Assembly: GCA_002101905.1 (NCBI GenBank)
Contig: LQPU01000049.1
Coordinates: 40,042-104,041, forward strand
Direction: 5' to 3'
DNA: 64,000 nucleotides
DNA from: Mycobacterium shimoidei
Lineage (GTDB): Bacteria > Actinomycetota > Actinomycetes > Mycobacteriales > Mycobacteriaceae
Position numbers and translations under genes: made by a program. Shown piece after piece: positions 1 to 8,184 of the stretch; positions within the stretch are counted from its first letter, which is position 1, and the number at the start of each line of letters is the position of its first letter. Under the pieces are notes generated by a model, which was not told where the DNA came from, ran no database searches, and worked only from the letters and a program-made list of their open reading frames with translations.

Positions 1-608
1 ATCAAGCCGGTGAAGTAGGTCATCATCGAGGTGACCGCGTCGCCGGCGCTGGCGATGCCGTTGACTTCAGTGTTGGCCGCGACGATGGCCTCCGTCCAGC
101 CGTCGAACTGGGTCCGGTCTTCTTCCGGGACACCCAGGTAATGCGCGACGACCATCGACGGAAGCGGCTTGAACAGCTCCGTGACGATGTCACCGCCGCC
201 GTTGGCGCGCAGCCGCTCGATGCGCTCCACGACGAACTCGCGCACTTTGGGCTCTACCGCCTCGACTTGTCGCGGCGTGAAACCGCGCGACACCAGCTTG
301 CGAAACTCGGTGTGCACGGGCGGATCCTGCATCACCATCGGTGGATTATCTTGCAATCCAATGAGTTCGAGTTCATGGTAGTTGACCGTCAGTCCCTGCG
401 CCGACGAGAAGGTTTCGTGGTCGCGTGCCGCCGCCCAGATGTCGGCATGCCGGGACAGGACGTAGTAGTCGTGGTCGGGCCTGTCCGTGGGGACGACGTG
501 ATGCACCGGGTCGTGATCGCGCAGCGCTTTGTACATCGCCCACGGGGCGGGCCAGGTGTCGGCTGTGCAGAGCTCGAAGCGCGCTTTGTGAGACATCGTC
601 GTCGTCAT
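1..608 (-). CDS. cyp130: Cytochrome P450, CYP130 type (N-terminal part; gene runs off the window)
   Basis: Haem-thiolate monooxygenase of the P450 superfamily. About 202 codons of the N-terminal half are present, and the haem-binding Cys region lies outside the window. The translated part closely resembles recalled Mtb CYP130 (Rv1256c), with shared segments such as YYVLSRHAD, TFSSAQGLTVNY and DPPVHTEFRKLVSRGFT (the P450 substrate-recognition and B-C region). The upstream neighbour is the glycolate-oxidase-like gene, the Mtb order. The start is taken as ATG at 606-608, because a consensus promoter is placed for a leaderless message there. A second in-frame ATG lies at 594-596. Substrate is unknown. 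Confidence 0.9.
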   Translation of the reverse strand, partial: MTTTMSHKARFELCTADTWPAPWAMYKALRDHDPVHHVVPTDRPDHDYYVLSRHADIWAAARDHETFSSAQGLTVNYHELELIGLQDNPPMVMQDPPVHTEFRKLVSRGFTPRQVEAVEPKVREFVVERIERLRANGGGDIVTELFKPLPSMVVAHYLGVPEEDRTQFDGWTEAIVAANTEVNGIASAGDAVTSMMTYFTGL

Positions 609-614
609 GTCTTA

Positions 615-643
615 TTCGTACGACAATCGCCGACTGGTGTCAA
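615..643 (-). promoter_or_regulatory. SigA-type promoter of cyp130, leaderless arrangement
   Basis: On the minus strand a perfect TTGACA (638-643) is followed by a 17-nt spacer and TACGAA (615-620). Six bases then separate the -10 from the ATG at 606-608, so transcription should begin at or next to the start codon. No Shine-Dalgarno sequence is visible. Confidence 0.6.
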
Positions 644-654
644 GGAGCGATGGA

Positions 655-2022
655 TCAGATTCCCGCGCCGGGGTTGAGGATGCCGTGCGGATCCAGCGCA
701 TCCTTGATGCGACGATTGAGCGCCATCGCCTCGGGACCGAGATACCCGGCCAGCCAGGGGCGCTTCAACCGGCCCACGCCATGTTCGCCGGTGATGGTGC
801 CGCCCAGGCCGGTGGCAAGGTCCATGATCTCGCCGTAGGCGACCTGCGCGTGCTCGGCCATCGCCGCGTCGGCGGGGTCGTAGACGATCAGCGGATGGGT
901 GTTGCCGTCGCCGGCGTGTGCGATCACCGAGATCATCAACTCGCGGTCGGCGGCGATACGGGCTATGCCGCTCACCAGGTCGGCCAGCGCGGGCAGCGGC
1001 ACGCCGACGTCTTCGAGCAACAGCGGGCCCTTGGCCTCCACGGCGGGAATCGCGAACCGGCGGGCGGCGACAAACGCCTCGCCTTCCTCGGGGTCGGCAG
1101 TCGAAAACACTTCAGTGGCACCGTGTTCGGTGAAGACTGCGGCGATGAATTCGGCGTCCTCAGCGCCCGCCTGCCCCCGTTCGTCGGAGGCGGCCAACAG
1201 CAGGGCGGCGGCACCACGGTCCAGGCCCATCCGCAGCTTGTCCTCGACCGCGTTGATCGCCACCGAATCCATGAACTCGAGCATCGCCGGGCGCAGCCGA
1301 CTGGTCACCGCCAGCACCGCCTTGGCGGCGGCCTCCACCGACGCGAAGTTGGCGACCACCACAGACGACGGCTGCTGCGGGGGAACGAGCCGCAGCGTCA
1401 CCTCGGTGATCACCCCGAGCGTGCCCTCGCTGCCGACGAACAACTTGGTCAGCGACAGCCCCGCGACGTCCTTGAGCCGCGGGCCGCCCAGCCGCACCGC
1501 CGTGCCGTCGGCCAGCACCACCTGGACACCGAGCACATAGTCAGTGGTGACGCCGTACTTGACGCAGCACAGCCCGCCGGCGTTGGTGGCGACGTTGCCG
1601 CCAATGCTGCAGATCTCATAGGACGACGGGTCCGGCGGGTACCACAGCCCGTATTCGGCGACGGTCTTTTTGACTTCGGCATTGAGCAATCCGGGCTGGC
1701 AGACCGCCGTGCGGGTGACCGGGTCGACGACGATGTCGCGCATCTTCTCGGTCGACAACACGATGCCGTCGTCGACCGCGGTGGCCCCGCCGGACAGGCC
1801 ACTACCGGCGCCACGCGTCACCACCGGCACCCGATTGGCGCTGGCCCACCGCATGACGGTCTGCACTTCCTCGGTGCGACGCGGCCGCACCACCGCGATC
1901 GGCTTTCCCGCAGACGGGTCGAGGGCGCGGTCTTGCCGGTAACCCTCGGTGACGGACGGGTCGGTGACCACCATGCCCTCGGGCAGCTGGCCGACCAGGC
2001 TGGCTAACACGTCCGCGTTCAC
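655..2022 (-). CDS. FAD-linked oxidase, glycolate oxidase GlcD-like (Rv1257c type)
   Basis: 455-residue flavoprotein of the FAD-binding type 4 (PCMH/VAO) family that includes D-lactate and glycolate dehydrogenases. The FAD-binding half carries PVVTRGAGSGLSGGA, CSIGGNVATNAGG and LFVGSEGTLGVITE. The C-terminal cap ends with the typical VIAHAGDGNTHP, TGEHGVGRLKR and DPHGILNPG segments. The GTG start at 2020-2022 gives the same length as recalled Rv1257c and has an AGGATCAGG-like ribosome site just upstream. An upstream extension would add a non-conserved Arg-rich stretch. It presumably oxidises a 2-hydroxy acid; the real substrate cannot be read from sequence. Confidence 0.88.
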   Translation of the reverse strand: MNADVLASLVGQLPEGMVVTDPSVTEGYRQDRALDPSAGKPIAVVRPRRTEEVQTVMRWASANRVPVVTRGAGSGLSGGATAVDDGIVLSTEKMRDIVVDPVTRTAVCQPGLLNAEVKKTVAEYGLWYPPDPSSYEICSIGGNVATNAGGLCCVKYGVTTDYVLGVQVVLADGTAVRLGGPRLKDVAGLSLTKLFVGSEGTLGVITEVTLRLVPPQQPSSVVVANFASVEAAAKAVLAVTSRLRPAMLEFMDSVAINAVEDKLRMGLDRGAAALLLAASDERGQAGAEDAEFIAAVFTEHGATEVFSTADPEEGEAFVAARRFAIPAVEAKGPLLLEDVGVPLPALADLVSGIARIAADRELMISVIAHAGDGNTHPLIVYDPADAAMAEHAQVAYGEIMDLATGLGGTITGEHGVGRLKRPWLAGYLGPEAMALNRRIKDALDPHGILNPGAGI

Positions 2023-2135
2023 GACCCTGATCCTACGGAGCCGAGACGCAGCGCAGCGTTTCACAACGGTGATTAGTGGCCCGGTGAGACAGCGACCGCG
2101 CTAAATTTGAGCGACGCAAGAAGGGTCGTCGCCCA

Positions 2136-2732
2136 GTGTTCGAACGAAGAAAACTCCGCAAAGTCGGTGCTCGCGCGTCCGCGGAGGTGATCACCGCCGA
2201 ACAGTCGGCCATCTCCGTGTCGGTCGGAAACCCGAATTTGGTTGCCAACAACCAGGTTCGATGGAAGCTGCAATTGCGCGTCATGCCCGACAACGAACCG
2301 CCCTTCGAAGCCGGCGTGGCTGCGCTGTTCCCTCAGCTGAGCCGGCCGCGTCCCGGCCTACGTCTGCGCGTGCTTTACGACCCGAAAAACCACAGCCGCG
2401 TCGAACTCGATCACGAACCGGTGGCAATAGCCGATACGGCCATCGACGCCATTACCGCGTCGCGTCCCGACCTGGCCGATGCCCATGTGATGGGGATGCC
2501 GATGACAGACGTGATCAGGGCGGCCATCGCCGATCCCGATGGCTTCCGGGCAGAGATGATGCGGCGTGGCGCCCAGATGCAGGAACAGGCTCTGGCCGAC
2601 GCAGCGGTCCTGCCAGCCGTTCCGGAGTCCGATCCCGTCGAGCGACTCGAGCGGCTGGGGGCGCTCAAGGATCGCGGAATGCTCACTGACGCAGAATTCG
2701 ACCAGCAAAAACGCAAGATCCTCGGCGACTGA
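2136..2732 (+). CDS. SHOCT-domain protein of unknown function
   Basis: 198-residue cytosolic protein without a signal peptide or membrane segment. The last 30 residues (DPVERLERLGALKDRGMLTD and onward) form a SHOCT motif, a short amphipathic C-terminal module thought to mediate oligomerisation. The middle contains a beta-rich part (VRWKLQLRVMPDNEPPFEAG, then LRVLYDPKNHSRVELD) like other actinobacterial SHOCT proteins. The start is GTG with an AAGAAGG ribosome site about 11 nt upstream. In Mtb this position between Rv1257c and udgB holds the Tap efflux pump (Rv1258c), which is absent here. Function is not known. Confidence 0.75.
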   Translation: MFERRKLRKVGARASAEVITAEQSAISVSVGNPNLVANNQVRWKLQLRVMPDNEPPFEAGVAALFPQLSRPRPGLRLRVLYDPKNHSRVELDHEPVAIADTAIDAITASRPDLADAHVMGMPMTDVIRAAIADPDGFRAEMMRRGAQMQEQALADAAVLPAVPESDPVERLERLGALKDRGMLTDAEFDQQKRKILGD

Positions 2733-2779
2733 GCCGACAGCGTCACGACCCAATTTCGGGGACCGTGCACAGTAGAGCG

Positions 2780-3628
2780 GTGAGCCTCGCCCAACTCGCC
2801 CATCCACGGACCGGTGCTCTCTTCGAATCTCCGGTGCCGCCAGGTACCGGGTGGCCGGGCGATCCGGCCACCGCCCATACCGCGGTGGCGTCGTCCCCGG
2901 CGCAGGTCGTCGCCATGGCTGAAGCCGTCGAAACACTCGGACAGCTCGACGCCCAGGTGTCGGTGTGCCGGGCTTGTCCGCGACTGGTCGACTGGCGCGA
3001 GCAGACGGCGCAAATCAAGCGGCGCTCGTTCGCCGATCAGCCGTACTGGGGCCGGCCGGTGCCCGGCTGGGGGGCCGAGCATCCGCGGGTGATGGTTATC
3101 GGGCTGGCGCCGGCCGCGCACGGCGGCAACCGGACCGGCCGGGTGTTCACCGGAGATCGGTCCGGCGATGTGCTCTTTGCGGCGATGTACCGGGCCGGCC
3201 TGGCGAATTCGCCGATCTGCGTGGACGCCGCCGACGGCCTGACGCTCATCGGAACCCGGGTGGCGGCCGCCGTGCGGTGCGCGCCCCCGGCCAACGCGCC
3301 GACGCCGACCGAGCGGGCGACCTGCGCGCCGTGGCTGACCGCGGAGTGGCGGCTGACCGGCGACGATGTGCGGGTCATCGTGGCGCTGGGCGGCTTCGGA
3401 TGGCGGTCGACGCTGGACATGGTCCGCTCTGCCGGTGGCCAGATCCCGCGCCCACAGCCCAAATTCGGCCACGGCGCGACCGCGACGCTACAAGCCGCGC
3501 ACGGCGAGGTGATCCTGCTGGGCTGCTATCACCCCAGCCAGCAGAACACTTTCACCGGCAAGCTCACCGCGGCGATGCTCGACGACGTCTTCGGGCGGGC
3601 CGCACGGCTGGCAGGACTATCCCGGTGA
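2780..3628 (+). CDS. udgB: Uracil-DNA glycosylase family 5 (UdgB)
   Basis: 282-residue DNA repair enzyme that excises uracil and some other deaminated bases. Four cysteines expected to hold a 4Fe-4S cluster are present at C63, C66, C167 and C182. Motif A (GLAPAAHGGNRTG, residues 108-120) and the DNA-minor-groove loop HPSQQN (251-256) are intact. Motif A lacks the Asp or Asn seen in family 1, which is normal for family 5. The start chosen is GTG at 2780, matching the Mtb N-terminus VSLAQLAHPRTG; an upstream GTG at 2765 is possible. Its stop overlaps the start of the downstream monooxygenase by 4 nt (GTGA), so the two are probably co-translated. Confidence 0.92.
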   Translation: MSLAQLAHPRTGALFESPVPPGTGWPGDPATAHTAVASSPAQVVAMAEAVETLGQLDAQVSVCRACPRLVDWREQTAQIKRRSFADQPYWGRPVPGWGAEHPRVMVIGLAPAAHGGNRTGRVFTGDRSGDVLFAAMYRAGLANSPICVDAADGLTLIGTRVAAAVRCAPPANAPTPTERATCAPWLTAEWRLTGDDVRVIVALGGFGWRSTLDMVRSAGGQIPRPQPKFGHGATATLQAAHGEVILLGCYHPSQQNTFTGKLTAAMLDDVFGRAARLAGLSR

Positions 3629-4686
3629 GCGTCGACGTTGACGCCAACATGCGGCTGTCTGTCCTCGATCTCGTCCCGGTCCGCACCGACCAGACCACCG
3701 CCGATGCGCTGGCGGCCACGGTGCGGCTGGCGCAGACCGCCGACCGGCTCGGCTACACCCGTTACTGGGTCGCCGAACACCACAACATGCCGTCGGTGGG
3801 TGCCACCAGCCCGCCGGTGCTGATCGCCTACCTCGCGGCGCAGACCACCCGGCTGCGGCTGGGGTCGGGTGGGGTGATGCTGCCCAACCATGCGCCGCTC
3901 GTGGTGGCCGAGCAGTTCGCGCTGTTGGAAGCCGCAGCGCCCGGCCGCATCGACTTGGGCATCGGCCGGGCACCCGGCTCGGACCCGGTGACTTCCTACA
4001 TGCTGCGCGGGCCGGCCGGCCGTGACGATCGGGATATCGAGCAGTTCCCCGACTACCTCGACCACGTGCGGGCGATGATGAGCAGCGCCGGTGTGCGGGT
4101 GCAACTGCGCGAGGGGGACTACCGGCTCAAGGCCACCCCGGCCGCGGCCACCGAACCGAGGCTGTGGCTGCTGGGCTCATCGATGTATTCGGCACAACTG
4201 GCCGCCGCCAAGGGACTGCCCTATGTGTTCGCCCACCACTTCTCCGGCAAGGGAACCGAGGAAGCGCTCGCCACCTACCGGTCGCAGTTCGTGCCCAGTG
4301 AGTTGGCCGCCGAGCCGACCACCTTTCTGACCGTCAACGCCGTGGTGGCCGAAACCCACGACGAGGCAACGGCTTTGATACTGCCGAACCTGCAGATGAT
4401 GGCGCGGCTGCGTACCGGTGAGCCGCTCGGGCCGCTGGGGCTCGTCGAAGACGCGCAAGACGTCGAACTGACCCCGCCGCAGCAGCACATCGTCGACAGC
4501 GGGCTGCGCCGGGCGGTGCTCGGAACCCCCGCCGAAGCCGCCGACCAGCTGCGGGCCCTCGCGGCACGGTTCGACGTCGACGAGGTGATGGTGCACCCGG
4601 TCGCGTCGGCTCACCGCGGCACCGACCCGGCCACCGCACCGGCACGCGAAACCACACTGGAGCTGTTGGCCAAGGAACTGTTTTAG
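3625..4686 (+). CDS. LLM-class flavin-dependent oxidoreductase (luciferase-like, MsnO8-type)
   Basis: 353-residue TIM-barrel monooxygenase of the bacterial luciferase-like superfamily using FMNH2 or F420. Family hallmarks are RLSVLDLVPVR at the N-terminus, YWVAEHHNMPSVG, LRLGSGGVMLPNH and RIDLGIGRAPGSDP. The GTG start overlaps the udgB stop by 4 nt; the in-frame ATG at 3649 would start at MRLSVLDL, where many family members begin. In Mtb the neighbouring Rv1260 is an unrelated FAD monooxygenase, so this is a lineage difference. Its stop overlaps the convergent stop of the Ddn-like gene. Substrate unknown. Confidence 0.85.
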   Translation: MSVDVDANMRLSVLDLVPVRTDQTTADALAATVRLAQTADRLGYTRYWVAEHHNMPSVGATSPPVLIAYLAAQTTRLRLGSGGVMLPNHAPLVVAEQFALLEAAAPGRIDLGIGRAPGSDPVTSYMLRGPAGRDDRDIEQFPDYLDHVRAMMSSAGVRVQLREGDYRLKATPAAATEPRLWLLGSSMYSAQLAAAKGLPYVFAHHFSGKGTEEALATYRSQFVPSELAAEPTTFLTVNAVVAETHDEATALILPNLQMMARLRTGEPLGPLGLVEDAQDVELTPPQQHIVDSGLRRAVLGTPAEAADQLRALAARFDVDEVMVHPVASAHRGTDPATAPARETTLELLAKELF

Positions 4687-5129
4687 GGCGTGAGCACGAT
4701 GACAGGGATCGGTCTTGACGTGCGCCGCTGGTAGGCCTTGTACCGGTCGGCGTTGTTTTTGTTGACTATCTCCCACAACCGGGCATAGTCGGAGTCGTCA
4801 GGCAGCACCGGTCGCGCCGTAACGCCGAAACGTTTTGGGCCCACGTTGATTTCGACGTTCGGATTCTTACGTAGGTTGTGGTACCAGCCCGGCGATCGAG
4901 GATCGCCGCCCTTCGACGCGACGATCAGATAGTTGTCGCCGTCGCGGGCATAGGTCAGCGAGTTGGTGCGCGGCTGCCCGGTCTTGGCACCAACCGTGTG
5001 CAGCAACAACATAGGCGCCAATCCGGGGATCCGGTGACCAATGCGGCCATTGGTGCGCTTGTAGATTGCGTCGTGCATGCGCAGCAGCGGTGGTCCGAGC
5101 TGCTGTTCAACCCATTGGGATATCGCCAT
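4683..5129 (-). CDS. Deazaflavin (F420)-dependent nitroreductase-family protein (Rv1261c type)
   Basis: 148-residue protein of the Ddn/DUF385 split beta-barrel family that binds the deazaflavin F420H2. Typical segments are HTVGAKTGQPRTNSL, YLIVASKGGDPRSPGWYHNL and KNPNVEINVG. It is the counterpart of Mtb Rv1261c. It lies 4 nt downstream of the HIT gene and is probably co-transcribed with it. Members reduce quinones or other small molecules; the natural substrate here is unknown. A second member of the family sits at 21225-21683. Confidence 0.88.
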   Translation of the reverse strand: MAISQWVEQQLGPPLLRMHDAIYKRTNGRIGHRIPGLAPMLLLHTVGAKTGQPRTNSLTYARDGDNYLIVASKGGDPRSPGWYHNLRKNPNVEINVGPKRFGVTARPVLPDDSDYARLWEIVNKNNADRYKAYQRRTSRPIPVIVLTP

Positions 5130-5133
5130 GAGC

Positions 5134-5568
5134 TCAGTCTTGTGCAGCGGCGGCGATTCGCGCCAGCGCGTCGCGCAGGATCTTGCCCGTCGCCTCCCGG
5201 TCCGGGTCGCGGCGCAGCAACATCCCCTTGGCGACGGTCAGCTTGTCGCCGTTGCGCCGGGGCAGTACGTGCAGGTGGATGTGCGACACCGTCTGGAACG
5301 CGGCGCGGCCGTCGTTGATCGCGATGTTGGTGGCGTCGGCCAACTCGGTGGCCCGGGCCGCCTTCGCGATCCGCTGTCCGATTGTCACCATCTCGGCCAG
5401 TGTCTGCGGCGGGGTGTCGGTCAGATCAACGGTGTGGCGTTTGGGCAACACCAGGGTGTGGCCGCGGGTAAACGGTCGGATGTCAAGGATGGCGAGGTAG
5501 TTGTCGTCTTCGTAGATGCGGATGGCGGGCGCTTCACCGGCGACGATCGCGCAGAACACACAGGACAT
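5134..5568 (-). CDS. HIT-family nucleotide hydrolase (Rv1262c type)
   Basis: 144-residue histidine-triad protein. The catalytic motif HIHLHVLP is present, preceded by the HIT N-terminal CVFCAIVAGEAPA and the FTRGHTLVLPKRH nucleotide-pocket segment. Such enzymes cleave phosphoramidate or AMP-linked nucleotides. The gene lies between the aminotransferase (13 nt upstream) and the Ddn-like gene (4 nt downstream). The start ATG is preceded by TACGGT and six bases, so it may also have its own leaderless promoter. Confidence 0.92.
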   Translation of the reverse strand: MSCVFCAIVAGEAPAIRIYEDDNYLAILDIRPFTRGHTLVLPKRHTVDLTDTPPQTLAEMVTIGQRIAKAARATELADATNIAINDGRAAFQTVSHIHLHVLPRRNGDKLTVAKGMLLRRDPDREATGKILRDALARIAAAAQD

Positions 5569-5574
5569 AGGGCC

Positions 5575-5580
5575 ACCGTA
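5575..5580 (-). promoter_or_regulatory. -10 element for a leaderless HIT transcript
   Basis: TACGGT (matches TANNNT) on the minus strand lies six bases before the ATG at 5566-5568, just upstream of which the aminotransferase ends. No clear -35 was identified. Confidence 0.4.
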
Positions 5581-5581
5581 G

Positions 5582-6745
5582 TCAGTCGGCCAGGGCCGCG
5601 GCCATCGCCTCGATCGCGCGGTCCAAGATCGCCCGCGGAGTAGCGAAGTTCAGCCGTGCGAATCCGGACCCCACCGCGGCCCCGAACGGAATGCCTGGGG
5701 ACAGCGCCACCTTGGCTTTCGACAGCAGATACTCGGCGGGCTCGGCCGGCAGATTCAGCGCGCGAAAGTCCACCCACGACATGTAGGTCGCCTCCGGACT
5801 GTTGATCTTCAGTCCGGGAACCGACTCCGGCAGCGTCCGGGCCAGGTGATCACGGTTGGCCCGCAGGTAGACCAACAACTCGTCCAGCCACGGGGCGCCG
5901 GCGCTGTAGGCCGCGACGTTGGCCCGAATCCCGACCGTGGATACGCCCATCGTGTGCAGCATGTTGATCCGGTCCCACGCGTCGATATCGCCGGGATTGG
6001 TCAGGACCACCTGCGCGCACACCAGCCCGGGCAGATTCCATCCTTTAGACGCCGACAGCAGCGTGATCACCGTGTCGGCGGCAGTCTCGGAGACCGACGC
6101 CGCAGGAACGTGGGCTCGGTCGTAAACCAGTGGTGCGTGGATTTCGTCGGCGATCACCCGGGCGTGGTGGCGGGCCGCGATGTCCACGATGGCGCGCAGC
6201 TCGTCGGCGGTGAACGCGGTGCCGAGCGGGTTGTTGGGATTGCACAGGATCAGTGATCCCGCCCCGCCGGCGAATGCGGCGTCAAGCTCGTCCAGATCCA
6301 TCACATATCGTCCCGAAAGTTCTTGAGTCATCCGGATTTCCACTCGCGGGCGGCCTGTGACATGCAGGACGTCGAAAAATGGCATGTATGCCGGAACGGG
6401 CAACACGACCGGGCTCTCAGGGCGGGTGAGGAAGTTGATGACGACTTGCATCCCCTTGAGCACATCCGGAACGATGCGAACCGACTCCGGCCGGATACTC
6501 CATCCGTAGCGGCGCCGGCACCAGTCGGCCGTCGCGTTCGGCAGCAGGTCTTCGCCGCTCGGCGGATAGCCGAACTCCTCGTTGTCGACGCACGTGCGTA
6601 CCGCGTCGAGCACCACAGGTGCGGTGGGGAAGTCCATTTCCGCAATCCACAGCGCCAGCACATCGGGTCCGAACAGGTTCCACTTGATCGTCCGGCGTGC
6701 CCGAAGCTGCTCCTCGGTCAACGAATCGAACACCGAGTTGTTCAT
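5582..6745 (-). CDS. PLP-dependent aminotransferase, MalY/PatB (cystathionine beta-lyase-like) family
   Basis: 387-residue fold-type I PLP enzyme. The N-terminus KWNLFGPDVLALWIAEMDF is characteristic of MalY/PatB C-S lyases. The substrate/PLP segment is LILCNPNNPLGTAF, the Asp/His segment VIADEIHAPLVY, and the Schiff-base lysine lies in SASKGWNLPG. The C-terminal carboxylate-binding Arg is in FARLNFATP. It most resembles recalled Mtb Rv2294, and its presence between the HIT and amidase genes is an addition relative to Mtb. The start at ATG 6745 fits the family; an upstream ATG would add ten residues. It is divergent from the amidase with only 20 bp between start codons. Confidence 0.85.
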   Translation of the reverse strand: MNNSVFDSLTEEQLRARRTIKWNLFGPDVLALWIAEMDFPTAPVVLDAVRTCVDNEEFGYPPSGEDLLPNATADWCRRRYGWSIRPESVRIVPDVLKGMQVVINFLTRPESPVVLPVPAYMPFFDVLHVTGRPRVEIRMTQELSGRYVMDLDELDAAFAGGAGSLILCNPNNPLGTAFTADELRAIVDIAARHHARVIADEIHAPLVYDRAHVPAASVSETAADTVITLLSASKGWNLPGLVCAQVVLTNPGDIDAWDRINMLHTMGVSTVGIRANVAAYSAGAPWLDELLVYLRANRDHLARTLPESVPGLKINSPEATYMSWVDFRALNLPAEPAEYLLSKAKVALSPGIPFGAAVGSGFARLNFATPRAILDRAIEAMAAALAD

Positions 6746-6751
6746 GTCGAG

Positions 6752-6757
6752 TAGTCT
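6752..6757 (+). promoter_or_regulatory. -10 element for the amidase gene
   Basis: TAGTCT (TANNNT) on the plus strand, eight bases before the GTG start. It lies inside the 20-bp divergent gap between the aminotransferase and amidase starts, where no ribosome site fits, so a leaderless amidase message is likely. Confidence 0.45.
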
Positions 6758-6765
6758 GCCTGCTC

Positions 6766-8157
6766 GTGGACTCACGTGAGCTGGCGTTCGCGGGGGCGGC
6801 CGAACAGGCCCGGATGTTGGCCGAAGGCGTCGTCACCGCCCCGGACTTGCTCGAGGTTTATCTGGAACGCATCGCGCAACTGGACCCGCAGCTGCACGCT
6901 TATCGCGTCGTGCTGGCCGACAGCGCGCGCGAGGAGGCCGCCGCCGCGCAACGTCGCATCGACTCCGGGGAGCGACTACCACTGCTCGGGGTGCCCATCG
7001 CGATCAAAGATGACGTCGATATCGCCGGGCAGACAACAACTTACGGCACCAGCGCGCACGGCCCGGCGGTCACCGAGGACGCCGACGTCGTGCGCGCACT
7101 GCGCGCAGCCGGTGCGGTGATCCTCGGCAAGACAGCTGTGCCCGAGTTGATGATGATGCCTTACACCGAGTCGCTGACTTTCGGTGCGACCCGCAATCCC
7201 TGGGACGTCGCCCGCACACCGGGAGGCAGCAGCGGCGGCAGCGGAGCGGCGGTGGCCGCCGGGCTGGCCCCGCTCGCATTGGGTTCCGACGGTGGCGGCT
7301 CCATTCGCATTCCGTCGACCTGGTGTGGATTGTTCGGTATCAAACCGCACCGCGATCGGGTTCCGTTGGGCCCGCACCACGATGCCTGGTGTGGTTTGAG
7401 CGTCAACGGCCCGCTCGCGCGATCGGTGCGCGACGCCGCGCTGTTCCTCGATGCGACGACGACGTTGCCTGCGCCGGAAGGCGGATTCGTCGCGGCCGCC
7501 ACCCGGGCACCGACTCGACTTCGAATTGCGTTGAGTACCAAGATCCCACTGCCGACCGTGGCCCGGTGCGGTAAAGAACAGCGAAAAGCCGTCGAGCAGG
7601 CGGGCGCATTGCTGCGCGAGCTGGGGCATCAGGTGATCGCCCGCGATCCCGACTATCCGCTGACCGCCCTATGGGGCAACTATCTGCTGCACTATTTCCG
7701 GGGCATCTACAACGACGCACGCACCCTGCCGCACCCGGAGCGGTTGGAGGCTCGCACCCGCACCGTCGTCCGCATCGGGCGTCTGATCTCGGATCGGCGG
7801 ATCGCGGCCGCGCGGGCGCGCGAGGCCGCACTGACCGCTCGCATCCAGTCGATTTTCGACGACGTCGACGTGCTGCTCACTCCGGGAGCTGCCATGGGAC
7901 CGCTGCGCGTCGGCGCCTGCCAGCGCCGCGGCGTGATTTCGACCTTGATGACGTTGGCGCCGCGGATCCCGTATTTCCAGATCTGGAACCTGACCGGTCA
8001 GCCCGCCGCGGTGGTCCCGTGGGGACTCGACGCCGACGGGCTGCCGATGTCGGTGCAGCTGGTCGGCCGGCCCTACGACGAGGCCACCCTGCTGGCGTTG
8101 AGCGCGCAGATCGAGGCGGTGCGGCCGTGGGCGGACCGACGACCGCCGGTGTCATGA
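6766..8157 (+). CDS. amiB2: Amidase, amidase-signature family (AmiB2, Rv1263)
   Basis: 463-residue hydrolase of carbon-nitrogen amide bonds with the Ser-cisSer-Lys triad. The catalytic Lys is in VPIAIKDDVDIAGQ, the signature GGSSGGSGAAVAAG supplies the cis-Ser, and SDGGGSIRIPSTWCGL the nucleophile region. Length and sequence match recalled AmiB2 of Mtb. The GTG start (VDSRELAFAGAA) agrees with the Mtb N-terminus and with the -10 element eight bases upstream. The gene is followed after 27 bp by the adenylyl cyclase, as in Mtb. The physiological substrate is unknown. Confidence 0.9.
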   Translation: MDSRELAFAGAAEQARMLAEGVVTAPDLLEVYLERIAQLDPQLHAYRVVLADSAREEAAAAQRRIDSGERLPLLGVPIAIKDDVDIAGQTTTYGTSAHGPAVTEDADVVRALRAAGAVILGKTAVPELMMMPYTESLTFGATRNPWDVARTPGGSSGGSGAAVAAGLAPLALGSDGGGSIRIPSTWCGLFGIKPHRDRVPLGPHHDAWCGLSVNGPLARSVRDAALFLDATTTLPAPEGGFVAAATRAPTRLRIALSTKIPLPTVARCGKEQRKAVEQAGALLRELGHQVIARDPDYPLTALWGNYLLHYFRGIYNDARTLPHPERLEARTRTVVRIGRLISDRRIAAARAREAALTARIQSIFDDVDVLLTPGAAMGPLRVGACQRRGVISTLMTLAPRIPYFQIWNLTGQPAAVVPWGLDADGLPMSVQLVGRPYDEATLLALSAQIEAVRPWADRRPPVS

Positions 8158-8172
8158 GCACGCGCCGACGTA

Positions 8173-8178
8173 TACGTT
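8173..8178 (+). promoter_or_regulatory. -10 element for the adenylyl cyclase gene
   Basis: TACGTT lies six bases before the GTG at 8185. It sits in the 27-bp gap after the amidase stop, leaves no room for a ribosome site, and so suggests a leaderless transcript. Confidence 0.45.
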
Positions 8179-8184
8179 GACGAC

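Noticed and set aside
607..2007. Open frame of about 466 codons on the plus strand opposite the glycolate-oxidase-like gene
   Set aside because: High-GC third-position shadow of the real minus-strand gene; composition is His/Arg/Gly-rich with no family sign.
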